This document shows, piece after piece, positions 18,660 to 27,205 of a stretch of DNA of 64,000 nucleotides. The notes under the pieces are model-generated. The model was not told the DNA's origin and ran no database searches. It worked only from the letters and a program-made list of their open reading frames with translations. Position 1 is the first letter of the stretch. Each line of letters opens with the position of its first letter. The position numbers and the translations under genes are program-made. This DNA comes from Stieleria magnilauensis (lineage in GTDB: Bacteria > Planctomycetota > Planctomycetia > Pirellulales > Pirellulaceae): positions 5,368,394-5,432,393 of the forward strand of contig CP036432.1 in the NCBI GenBank assembly GCA_007753675.1, written 5' to 3'.

Positions 18660-19699
18660 AGCAACATCACCTGCACTGCTGAGAGGACAGAATCGCATGA
18701 GTTGAACAGACCGATCCCCGCGCAAAGGCCTTCCCATACGACCGTTCTCGTTGCAGCGGGCCAAATGTTACGTCAAAATGCCGAACTATCTCAGAATACT
18801 TTTTGCCTCGACGTTTCTGGGGATGCCCTGAACATCATTCTGCCAAGACGTGTTCGCAGCGAGGCGACGATTCCTGTCCGATGAAGCGTGATGCGAGCGG
18901 GGCAGAACAGCGGCCTTAGCGAGGCGGCGTCGCGAGCTATCTCGGCGCGTGGATGACGCCGATGAACTGCGTGCAAGAGACTTCGGAAGCAGACGGTTTG
19001 GAGAAGGAGAGCGGACGCAGTGAGCGCGGGGGCTGGACCTCGCTGCGATCCCGTCCGGCAACGCTGTGAAGCATTTTTAGCGGTAGGGCGCGAGCCCTCC
19101 GGTGCTTCGGGAACGAGGAGCGACCGGAGGGCTTGCGCCCTGCCGGTAACACCTCGTCAAACGCAGGGAATAAATGCTTCACAGCGTTGCCCGTCCGGGG
19201 TCGTGGAGTGGGGACGGGACGTGGGCCGGAGGTGGCGCTGACCTCCGGCTACTCGCCGTGATCGCTCCGGAATGAAGACATTGCCTCGACGCGAGAAATT
19301 GATGTCGTGTTGAACGACTGACGGAGATCGATCCCCGTTCCTCCGCACGCGCGGATCGATCGCAATTCGTTCGCGCTGCTGACCGACGCCAGTTCTGCCG
19401 CAGCACATTCATTCGTGTTATTCGTGCCATTCGTGGACAACTCTTCTCCGCTGGTTCCGTAAATGCCCAACGCCTGATATTCGTTTGACATCAGCCGGTT
19501 CGAATTGAACGACGATTCGGTCCGGCGATGCCAGAACCACACCGATCCAACGCTCACGCGAGCTTTGCTTCAGCCAGTCATTGGAAAAACTCGTGATTCG
19601 GGCCATTTTTCGCTTGCAGGGCTAGTCGAAAACACGTCCTTGGGGGTACCCACTATACTCAGGGTGCACCACCCCCCCCACCCTCCAGAGGATCGAGCT
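18660..19699. other. Gene-poor 1-kb region with dispersed repeats
   Basis: No frame in this kilobase has a credible start and family match. It contains the family-A palindromic element at 19060-19188. At about 19400-19440 there is a run of CACGAATGGCACGAATAAC-like direct repeats. A C-rich stretch (about 19666-19685) sits just before the LEPR-XLL gene. Confidence 0.55.
19060..19188. repeat. Palindromic MITE-like element, mid-size copy (family A)
   Basis: The 129-bp copy is the cleanest of the three. The ends are AACGCTGTGAAGCATTT and its exact inverse (AAATGCTTCACAGCGTT). The interior has AGCGGTAGGGCGCGAGCCC and the matching GGGCTTGCGCCCTGCCG, then CACCTCGTCAAACGCAGG. Confidence 0.8.
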
Positions 19700-22057
19700 A
19701 TGAGACTGCAGCGTCAACGTGTCCGAAACCGTGCCCTCCGACCTGAGAACCTGGAGCCACGGATGGTGCTCAGTGCCAACCCGTTGATTGCGGGAGCGGC
19801 CGAATCCGGATTGCATGTGGTTCCCTTCGAAGTCAACGGGGGCGGTCCGGCGCCTGGCGGCATTCCGCTGTTCCCCGGAGTGTCGGCCGAACACTTTGCC
19901 ACCGGACAGGCCACGCGGTTGGGCGAGTATTCCGGATCCGCGTCATTCGAAATCGTGGAATACGTCCCGCTTGCACCGACTGGCACGTTCAAAAGCGATG
20001 CCCCCTTCGAGTTCACCGCTTCCAACGGTGACAAGATCGTTTTCGACTACGGCGCCGAAGCCCCCGGCGTCTTCTCGATCACGCCGCAAGCCGACGGCAA
20101 CATCGTCGTGGAGTTTGTCGCTGAGTTCACGCTCGTTCCCGGAGAGAGCACCGGGCGGTTCGCGAAATACACCGACGGCAGCTTCACCATGATCGCGGTG
20201 ACCGAGCCGTTCTCGGGTGTGCCGCTGCCGACCGGGTTTACGGTTCCGTTCGACTACAGTTGGACCGGTGAAGGCAGCATCTCGTATCCCGTCGGTAGCG
20301 TATTTGAGGTGACGACACTCGCCGATGACGGGCCCGGATCGTTACGCGAAGCGATCGAAGAGGCGAACGACACCCCCGGGATCGACACCATCGAATTCGC
20401 CGAGGATGTCAGCGGCAAGATCGCCTTGGAAAGCCAGCTGGTCATCCAGGACGACCTCACGATCCTGGGTCCGGGCGCCCGTGAGCTGAAGGTCAGCGGC
20501 GAACACGACTCCCGAGTCTTTTCGATCGATCCCTACCCACTCGACGTTCCGTTCGGTGCACTACCCGATGTGCGGCCCGCGGTCGAGATCCATGACCTGA
20601 CGATCGCAAACGGACTGGCCGGCGATGCACCCGGCATTCCGACCGCACTCGGATTCCCCGCATTCGCCTTCGGCGGAGGCATCTACAATCGTGGCGGCGA
20701 TCTGGTCTTGGAATCGGTCAGCATGACGCACAACCAGGCCGGAATCGAATCCTCCCCGTTGGCCGCCGGCGGAGCCATCGCCAACGAGTTCGGCGGAACG
20801 ATTTCCGTCAATGAAAGTTCCTTCGTCGGAAACCGTGCCGTCGCCATCAACGTCGCCGCCGGTGGCGCGATCACTCAAGACGTCGGTCCGACGCCCGACG
20901 GCACCGGCACCCGTTCGGCCGCGGCGGTGGTCACCGACAGCAAGTTCACCCGCAACGTCGCCGAAGCGATACAGAATGATCCCGAAGCCGCCGTGCCCTT
21001 CGAAGTCTTTGCGGGCTTCGGCATGGGAGGCGGGATCTTTAACTTGGCGAGCGACTTGTTCGTCCTTGACAGCAGTTTCAAACGGAACCAGGCGATCGGT
21101 GGCGAGGGAGTCGGTAACAACGCCGGCGGTCCGGGCGTCGGCGGTGCGATCTTCTCGGACGACTTCAGCCCCTTCGTCGTTCCCGAAGTCGCCGTGCCCG
21201 GTCAAGACGCGCGGGTGTTCGTCGAAGGCAGCGACTTTTCGAACAACCGTGCCCGCGGTGGTGCGGGAAGCGGTGAAGGTGACGGCGGAAACGGCTACGG
21301 TGGTGCCGTCGCGGCAAGCATCTCGTTCTTCCCCGATGCCGGTGAACTGACCGACAACGACTTCCGCCGCAACACCGCTCAAGGCGGACAAGGCGGCAGG
21401 CGCGGCGGTGACGGCGGAAGTGGGGTCGGCGGAGGCGTCGCGGCGCTCGCCGGCGCCAGCTTGCAGATCGACGCAGGCGTGTTCGTCGGCAACGCTGCCA
21501 AAGGTGGCAACGGTGGTCGCGGAGGTGATGGCGGCAACGGACTCGGCGGCGGCATCGGGCTGTCGCTGTTGGACACCTCCGTTGCGTCACCCTTCGAAGG
21601 GTTCCCATTCATCCCTGCGGCAAGCGTCAATGACACGTTGCTGTTGCGAAACCGTGCCGTCGGCGGCAACGGAGGACGCGGCGGCGACGGCGGCAACGGA
21701 CTCGGCGGTGCGATCGGAAGTGAAGGCGGTGCGACGGCGCTCGTCGATGAAGCGATCGTGTTGTTCAACGCGGCCGTCGGCGGCAGGGGCCACGGCCGCT
21801 CTGGCGACGGAGGCGACGGGCTCGGCGGCGGCATTTACAACGGCGACGCCACGACGGTGCTGACCGGAAGCCAGATCCGACTCAACGCGGCTTGGGGAGG
21901 CCGTGGCGGACGCTTCTTCGGGCGTGGCGACGGACTCGGTGGCGGCATCTACAACGCCGAAGCCGGTTCGTTCAGCATCGACACCGAATCCCTCCGCAAC
22001 ACCCGCTGGAACATCCTCGACGACATCTTCGGAGACCTGGATCTACTGGAGGAATAA
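19700..22057 (+). CDS. LEPR-XLL protein with CSLREAI-type and Gly-rich beta-helix region
   Basis: I place the start at ATG 19700 (MRLQRQRVRNRALRP), preceded by an AGAGGA-like ribosome binding site. This gives 785 residues. ENLEPRMVLSA at ~16-26 is the planctomycete LEPR-XLL surface/export motif. After ~200 residues comes VTTLADDGPGSLREAIEEAN, the conserved opening of right-handed parallel beta-helix repeat proteins. From ~400 on, repeats rich in GGNGGRGGDGGNGLGGGI recur every ~45-70 residues, punctuated by strand-like L.. D..F..N.A segments. The protein is most likely exported and displayed on the cell surface as an elongated beta-helix. No enzyme residues are evident; adhesion or matrix function is only an inference. 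Confidence 0.8.
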   Translation: MRLQRQRVRNRALRPENLEPRMVLSANPLIAGAAESGLHVVPFEVNGGGPAPGGIPLFPGVSAEHFATGQATRLGEYSGSASFEIVEYVPLAPTGTFKSDAPFEFTASNGDKIVFDYGAEAPGVFSITPQADGNIVVEFVAEFTLVPGESTGRFAKYTDGSFTMIAVTEPFSGVPLPTGFTVPFDYSWTGEGSISYPVGSVFEVTTLADDGPGSLREAIEEANDTPGIDTIEFAEDVSGKIALESQLVIQDDLTILGPGARELKVSGEHDSRVFSIDPYPLDVPFGALPDVRPAVEIHDLTIANGLAGDAPGIPTALGFPAFAFGGGIYNRGGDLVLESVSMTHNQAGIESSPLAAGGAIANEFGGTISVNESSFVGNRAVAINVAAGGAITQDVGPTPDGTGTRSAAAVVTDSKFTRNVAEAIQNDPEAAVPFEVFAGFGMGGGIFNLASDLFVLDSSFKRNQAIGGEGVGNNAGGPGVGGAIFSDDFSPFVVPEVAVPGQDARVFVEGSDFSNNRARGGAGSGEGDGGNGYGGAVAASISFFPDAGELTDNDFRRNTAQGGQGGRRGGDGGSGVGGGVAALAGASLQIDAGVFVGNAAKGGNGGRGGDGGNGLGGGIGLSLLDTSVASPFEGFPFIPAASVNDTLLLRNRAVGGNGGRGGDGGNGLGGAIGSEGGATALVDEAIVLFNAAVGGRGHGRSGDGGDGLGGGIYNGDATTVLTGSQIRLNAAWGGRGGRFFGRGDGLGGGIYNAEAGSFSIDTESLRNTRWNILDDIFGDLDLLEE

Positions 22058-22147
22058 CGACCGCGTCCAGCACCCGTTGACACGCAAACAAGGGCGTCCG
22101 CCGCGACGCCCTCGAACCGTCGGGCACGACTGCCGAACTATGCGCTA

Positions 22148-22517
22148 GCCGCACGGCGCTAGCCGCGGTTCCAAACGCCAAGTCTTGCATTAGCATCAGC
22201 CGCACGGCGCTAGCCGCGGTTCCAGCGCCAAGTCTTGCATTAGCATTAGCCGCACGGCGCTAGCCGCGGTTCCCAGCGCCAAGTCTTGCATTAGCATTAG
22301 CCGCACGGCGCTAGCCGCGGTTCCCAGCGCCAAGTCTTGCATTAGTATCAGCCGCACGGCGCTAGCCGCGGTTCCAGCGCCAAGTCTTGCATTAGCATCA
22401 GCCGCACGGCGCTAGCCGCGGTTCCCAGCGCCAAGTCTTGCATTAGCATTAGCCGCACGGCGCTAGCCGCGGTTCCCAGCGCCAAGTCTTGCATTAGTAT
22501 TAGCCGCACGGCGCTAG
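22148..22517. repeat. Tandem array of eight 51-bp palindromic (REP) units
   Basis: The motif GCCGCACGGCGCTAG starts at 22148, 22199, 22249, 22300, 22351, 22401, 22452 and 22503, a period of 50-51 bp. Each unit contains the hairpin-forming core CGGCGCTAGCCGCGGTTC followed by CAGCGCCAAGTCTTGCATTAG. The units are near-identical and head-to-tail, with no unique spacers. The eighth unit is cut at its CTAG by the IS1182 element and resumes at 24511. Confidence 0.9.
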
Positions 22518-24510
22518 CGGCCTGTCGATTTAGTTCCTGGGGACGGTTGATTCGATTTTGGTTCCGGACGAGGCTTTTATGGTGCTATGCGGGGCATCCA
22601 GAGTCGTTGGTAAGCGTGTTGACGGGATCGTGGCGTTCGCTTGTGGCGGATTTCGTTCGAAATGCCCCCTATCTCCCCTAGTTTGCTGTTCCGAGCGATT
22701 GTGTCGCCGCGGCGGCGCGCAGCTTCGCCAAGTAACTCATGATTTTCTTCAGATTGAATCCGGTCGCCGCCCAGCGCCATTCTTGATTCACACCTGCGAT
22801 ACCTCGAAGCAGGAATCGCCGCATATCAAGCGTGCTCTTGATCACGGCGAAAGGCGTTTCACCGAAATGCTGACGACGAGAGTAAGCCTCTTTGGCTGCA
22901 GGCGTTTCCATTCGCGCACGCTGCCGACGTCGCGCTCCTTCATGCTCATCATGCATCGTCTCGCGACCACGTGGCGGGCCAGGCTTGCGACCACGTCGCT
23001 TGCCCGCTCGCTTGTCCGACGAGGTCGCTTCGCTGGACTCCTGGGACGATGCCTCGCTGCTGCTTGCCTCGTCTTTTGGCTTCACGTTCTTGCGACAACG
23101 CCCAGCCAGCGTGCAGCCCTCGCATTCAAAACAGGTGTAAACCTTTCGCTGCACCGGAGAGCCGTCGCCATGCGTCGTGTTCTCGGTCGTCCGATGTGAA
23201 AGCACTTTGCCTGCCGGGCAGTAATAGCAGTCGTTCGCTTCGTCGTACACAAACGCTGCTTTGTCAAATCGTTTGGTTTGTGGATTAACCGGCAACTGAT
23301 CAATCTGATCGGCGGCAACGGGCTCAGTCAAATCCGAACGCTCGGCAGGGTTGTTCTCGCGATTGGTTTCGGCAAGCGGGCCAATCAGTTCGATCTGTTT
23401 TTCCTCAGCCGCAGTGAGGTTTTTGCCCGTCGTGTAAGCCGAGTCAGCCATGACTCGCTTAATGTCAATTCCAAAGTCGTTGGCCACACAGTCGACGATG
23501 GTGGCAAATTCGTGGTGTTCGACGTTGCCGATCAAGACGTCCGCCGCAACGATCAGGCCGCTCTGCGTTTCGGTCGTCGCCATCGGAGTAAAGTTGGCTG
23601 CGTAACCACCCTCCTTATTGGGAAGAATGCGACTGTCCGTGTCAGTCTTGGGTAACTGGGCGGGGCCCTTCGTCCCATTTTTCCTGCGGACTTCGTCCAT
23701 CGCATTGACCGTCTCCAGATGAGCGGCCAGTTGTGAGCGGCGTGACTTCAAGTTGGCGACGGCGGCGGGGAGGCGGTCCGCCGAAACGTCCTGGCCGATG
23801 AGATCTTCGTCGCATGCGTCGTTGACTTCGAAGGTTTCCAGGGCCTCATCAATTTGCGCGTCAAGTTCTTCGAGTGCTTTGGCTAATCGTTTGGCCGTCC
23901 AAGTCTTGTATTTGTTGGCGTCAGCCAGGATGCGTGTGCCGTCGATGCACAGTTCCGAGAGATTGGCGATCCCCAGGTTGATCGCCAGCTTGACCATTTG
24001 TTTGAAGATGCCTTTGACTGCATCACTATTGTTTCGGCGGAAGTCGCTGATCGTGCTGTGATCGATGCGGCGACCGCTGCTAAGCCAGATAAAATCGATC
24101 GAATGCTTGAGTTCGTATTCAATGTTCCGGCTGGATCGGATTCGCCGAATCATGGCAAACAGCAGGATCTTTGCCATTACGCTGGGATGGATCGGCGGCT
24201 GACCGAATCCGCCGTTGTAGGCCGCCTCCCAATCAGTCCAGTCCATCTGATCGAGAATCTCGTCGACCAAGCGAACGGGATGATCCTGAGGGATGAGTTC
24301 CTCCAGGGCGGTGGGAATGAGGACCAGTTGCCCGCGTGGTGTAGGAGCTTCCTGCCAATAGCTGGTCTTGGGTTGTCTCTGGCTCACTGGGCAAGCCTCC
24401 CTGCGTGAGAAGTGAATCGCGACGACGATCCGCCAAGAATAGCAAACATCGTGACGATGCCTACTAAGCCACCTCCCCTCGTTTTGTGGATACACTAAAC
24501 CGACAGGCCG
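22518..24510 (-). mobile_element. IS1182-family insertion sequence
   Basis: The element is 1993 bp, with inverted ends CGGCCTGTCGRTTTAGT (left R=A, right R=G). It is flanked by CTAG at 22514-22517 and 24511-24514, a 4-bp target duplication within the palindromic repeat. One transposase gene fills the element. Confidence 0.9.
22678..24387 (-). CDS. IS1182-family transposase
   Basis: The product is 569 residues from a GTG at 24387, which has GGGAGG 7-8 bases upstream; an in-frame ATG at 24495 lies inside the terminal repeat and is less likely. The N-terminal part (PTALEELIPQDHPVRLVDEI, FGQPPIHPSVMAKILLF) is the DUF772 domain. LCIDGTRILADANKY and RVMADSAYTTGKN hold DDE catalytic acids. A C-terminal cysteine cluster (YYCPAGK, CFECEGCTLAGRC) precedes the HFGETPFAVIKSTLDMRRF block with the final Glu. 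A Ser/Glu-rich then Arg/Lys-rich linker lies between. The gene looks intact. Confidence 0.92.
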   Translation of the reverse strand: MSQRQPKTSYWQEAPTPRGQLVLIPTALEELIPQDHPVRLVDEILDQMDWTDWEAAYNGGFGQPPIHPSVMAKILLFAMIRRIRSSRNIEYELKHSIDFIWLSSGRRIDHSTISDFRRNNSDAVKGIFKQMVKLAINLGIANLSELCIDGTRILADANKYKTWTAKRLAKALEELDAQIDEALETFEVNDACDEDLIGQDVSADRLPAAVANLKSRRSQLAAHLETVNAMDEVRRKNGTKGPAQLPKTDTDSRILPNKEGGYAANFTPMATTETQSGLIVAADVLIGNVEHHEFATIVDCVANDFGIDIKRVMADSAYTTGKNLTAAEEKQIELIGPLAETNRENNPAERSDLTEPVAADQIDQLPVNPQTKRFDKAAFVYDEANDCYYCPAGKVLSHRTTENTTHGDGSPVQRKVYTCFECEGCTLAGRCRKNVKPKDEASSSEASSQESSEATSSDKRAGKRRGRKPGPPRGRETMHDEHEGARRRQRARMETPAAKEAYSRRQHFGETPFAVIKSTLDMRRFLLRGIAGVNQEWRWAATGFNLKKIMSYLAKLRAAAATQSLGTAN

Positions 24511-24564
24511 CTAGCCGCGGTTCCCACGAGTTACTGCAAGAACCGCGGCTAGCGCCGTGCGGCT
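24511..24564. repeat. Inverted REP pair upstream of the RAYT gene
   Basis: The eighth array unit resumes at the CTAG (24511, CTAGCCGCGGTTCCC). At 24540-24564 the same core recurs in the opposite orientation (GAACCGCGGCTAGCGCCGTG). A head-to-head REP pair next to a RAYT is the typical REPtron arrangement. Confidence 0.8.
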
Positions 24565-24614
24565 GATGAAGGTGGCGTTCGGCGGAAGAGCTCTGTTCAA
24601 GCGAGACGAGATCC

Positions 24615-25103
24615 ATGTCAACAGACGAACCGATTTCATTTTTCATCACCTGGACGGTTTATGGAACGTTCCTTCAAGGTGATTCGCGATGGTGGAATAA
24701 ACGAACTCGTGGAGAACAAAAGCCGCAGCCCTTGCTCGAACAGTGGCATCGCGACCGCTTGAACCACAGCGTGATTCTGTTGACCGGGGCACATCGCGAA
24801 GCCGTTGAATTGGCGATTCAAGAGCATTGCGACCATCGTGTCTGGAGAAACTGGAGTTGTAATGCACGTTCCAATCACGTTCATGTTGTCGTCACGGCGG
24901 ACGGATACTCGGGCCGAACCGTGCGTGATCAACTCAAGGCGAATGCCACACGAAAACTCCGGCAGTTGTCAGCGGAGTTCAGGGATCGGCCGGTCTGGTC
25001 TGTCGGAGGCGATTAAAAGTGCATCAACACCGAAGCAGGTTTGGAACAAGCCATCCGCTACGTCCAAGAAGCCCAAGACCAAAAACATCGCGACAAGCCC
25101 TAA
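24615..25103 (+). pseudogene. REP-associated tyrosine transposase (RAYT) with in-frame stop
   Basis: The first part (24615-25016, 133 residues) begins MSTDEPISFFITWTVYGTFL, typical of the Y1/IS200-like transposase family. It contains NHVHVVV, the HUH metal-binding motif. A TAA at 25014-25016 interrupts the frame after GGD. The same frame then continues with KCINTEAGLEQAIRYVQEAQ to a TAA at 25101-25103. The YVQEAQ segment carries the expected catalytic Tyr and Gln, so the stop removes the active site. RAYTs move or maintain REP palindromes, and this one lies beside them. Readthrough cannot be excluded, but a dead gene is the simplest reading. Confidence 0.85.
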
Positions 25104-25458
25104 CCTCCGCAAACTAACTGCCAGCCGCCCGCACCAGTTCCGCAACACAATCAGCCGAAAGGGCGCTAGCCCCGGTTCTGCGAGTCCACACAACGTTACC
25201 AAGACAAAGCCCGACTTGGCGGTGTTACACGTTAGCCGGATGAATTATCGTCACTCGCGGCGGATCGATCACCTGGGCGCGAAAGCAAAGCGAAATAAAA
25301 CGCCTCGGTACTCCACTGCGATTCAGATCCCTTCTCATCCATCCCGCCAACAAAACAAGCCGCAGGTCGCTACCACCCAATGTGATCATCAAGGCTACTC
25401 ATTAGAGGCACAACGCCTATCACTTGACGGCCCGCTCCTTCCCCAACCATTGTGATTC
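25104..25458. other. Intergenic region with a degenerate REP
   Basis: A partial copy of the palindromic core (GCGCTAGCCCCGGTTC) lies at 25163-25178, downstream of the RAYT remnant. No supported gene is seen in either strand. Confidence 0.5.
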
Positions 25459-26058
25459 TCAATCACGGCGACGGCGATTTCTGGCCAGCCCAAGGAATGC
25501 GGCGCATCCCCAAAGCATGAAAGACGAGGGTTCAGGAACTACTCCAGGAGGACTGCCAGAAGTCGATTGAACAACGAAGTCGATGCGATAGTCACCTCCG
25601 CCAGATTTTCCGTCGTTGTCCCACTCGTAGGACCCGGCCGGAAGCGGTGTGGGATCAATGAGCGGAAAGGGACTGGCTAGCGATCTCGCTGTGTCAGATA
25701 GATTAAAACTGACCGTTCCTGTAGCGGCACCGCGATTTAAGTTGAGATAGAATCCTCCATCGGGTACTTGAAAACGCATGAATGAGAGAGAATCTTCAAG
25801 GAAAGTAAATGTTCCGGATGCAAGCTGCGTACCCGAAGCAATTTCAAATTTGAAATCGTCAAAATCACTTCCGCTGTTATTTCCAAGAATCGTGTTCGTA
25901 CCAACACTGAGGACCCCCAGGTCAAAAAAGCTACCGGTTGGCAAATCCCCGTCCACTGCCTCGTCATAGATGACACCCGCATCCAAGCGATCCACATTGA
26001 ACGCCGTGGCAAAAAGAAGGGCAAGAGCTGAGTATCTTAGAATGGATCTGTTGAACAT
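25459..26058 (-). CDS. PEP-CTERM sorting-domain protein
   Basis: The ATG at 26058 gives 199 residues with a signal peptide (MFNRSILRYSALALLFATAF, cleavage near DRLDAG). The middle is beta-rich (TNTILGNNSGSDFDDFKFEI). The C-terminus is a canonical PEP-CTERM signal: VVPEPSSFMLWGCAAFLGLA followed by the basic tail RNRRRRD. Such proteins are exported and processed by an exosortase, and are usually linked to exopolysaccharide. A longer start at 26127 would put residues ahead of the signal peptide. No exosortase gene is in the window. Confidence 0.85.
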   Translation of the reverse strand: MFNRSILRYSALALLFATAFNVDRLDAGVIYDEAVDGDLPTGSFFDLGVLSVGTNTILGNNSGSDFDDFKFEIASGTQLASGTFTFLEDSLSFMRFQVPDGGFYLNLNRGAATGTVSFNLSDTARSLASPFPLIDPTPLPAGSYEWDNDGKSGGGDYRIDFVVQSTSGSPPGVVPEPSSFMLWGCAAFLGLARNRRRRD

Positions 26059-26598
26059 CGGTTTGAGTGTCCTCTTGTGGATTGCTTCGCGTACATAGAA
26101 AGGACTCAGGCCTGCTCGATGTTTCAACCTGCCGTGCAGATTTCATCTAGGCCACTACCTTCCATTCGTCTAAACGAAAACACACCCTCACCCACAACCA
26201 CCTTTTCAGAAATCATCCGGCGAAGCATCGAAGCAATTGATCTCTCGCGCAGTGCGTGACACAGGACTCCGCGCTATTTCCCTCTTTCGCTCGAATTTTC
26301 CTGCCTCCATCTTCCTGCCCAAAACTTCCTCCCGCGAAGCGCCGGCGAAAGTTCTGCGCACCAACGCAGCAGGGAAAAGTAAAGTCATCAGCACGAATTT
26401 CTCGCTAACGAAAAAACACCCGCGAACCACAACTGCTTTTTTCGGTTTTCTCTCGATTAATCCATTCCGCCTCGCAGAAACCGCGAATGTGGTCGGTTTC
26501 CTGCGCGGAAGCTTGAATCCACCTGATCGGGGTGATATCGTCTGTTCAGTGAGGGGGCGTTCACTTCTTTGACGATTCAATTCGGGTGGCGCGAAATC
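26059..26598. other. Divergent intergenic region, no gene seen
   Basis: About 540 bp separate the PEP-CTERM gene (minus) from the sigma-factor gene (plus). It should hold both promoters, but I cannot assign -35/-10 elements with confidence. Apparent long minus-strand frames that continue from here to 27.4 kb are antisense shadows of the kinase gene. Confidence 0.5.
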
Positions 26599-27192
26599 AT
26601 GAGTGGCACGGTTTCCTTTGAACGGCTGGCGGCGGAGGCTCGCGACGGGTGCGATGATGCACTCGGTGAATTGCTGCAGCGGCTGCGGCCTTACATGCTC
26701 AGCGTCGCCAACGACCTGGTCGACAGCCGCATTCGCCCCAAATGCAGCGGGTCGGATCTGGTTCAGGATGCGACCCTCCGCGCGACCACCCACCTTCGTC
26801 ACTTCCAGGGGAAGAGCGAACGAGAATTGCTGCGGTGGATCGTGGCGATCCTGAAACACCGGATGGTCGACGTGCAGCGCGCCTACGTCACCTCGGCGAA
26901 ACGAAACGTCGTCGCCGAACAACCGCTCGACGCTGCACCGACGCAGATGCTGGTCGCCGCGACCTCTGCGCCGCGCGAACGGCGGATGAGTCGGTTGATC
27001 GTTCACGTCAACCGGCTCGAAGAGTCCTCGCGCCGCATCGTTCTGCTGCACTATCGCGAGGGCCTTTCGTTTGCCGAGATCGGTCGACGACTCGGCGTTT
27101 CGCACGAAACGGTTCGCAAGCGATGGTATGTGGCGCTGCGAGAACTCGAGGCAATCCTGGCGGACGAGCTCGAGTATTGTGACGTAGACTAA
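26599..27192 (+). CDS. ECF-type RNA polymerase sigma factor (planctomycete-specific group)
   Basis: The 197-residue protein starts at ATG 26599; a TTG at 26569 would add ten residues. Region 2 runs from LLQRLRPYMLSVANDLVDSR through GSDLVQDATLRA and ELLRWIVAILKHRMVD. Region 4 has REGLSFAEIGRRLGVSHETV with a clear helix-turn-helix. It lies 13 bp upstream of a WD40 Ser/Thr kinase, a pairing seen repeatedly in planctomycetes. The kinase may control the sigma factor by phosphorylation, but that is inference from gene order. No anti-sigma factor gene is nearby. Confidence 0.9.
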   Translation: MSGTVSFERLAAEARDGCDDALGELLQRLRPYMLSVANDLVDSRIRPKCSGSDLVQDATLRATTHLRHFQGKSERELLRWIVAILKHRMVDVQRAYVTSAKRNVVAEQPLDAAPTQMLVAATSAPRERRMSRLIVHVNRLEESSRRIVLLHYREGLSFAEIGRRLGVSHETVRKRWYVALRELEAILADELEYCDVD

Positions 27193-27205
27193 TCGGCGGT
27201 TCGGA

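Noticed and set aside
20561-21391. Minus-strand frame of 276 codons
   Set aside because: Antisense shadow of the glycine-rich LEPR-XLL gene.
22148-22517. CRISPR-like regular repeats
   Set aside because: The whole 51-bp period repeats nearly unchanged, with no unique spacers and no cas genes nearby; it is a tandem REP array.
24805-25455. Plus-strand frame of 216 codons
   Set aside because: Out of frame with the RAYT remnant, which explains the first half; the second half has no family match.
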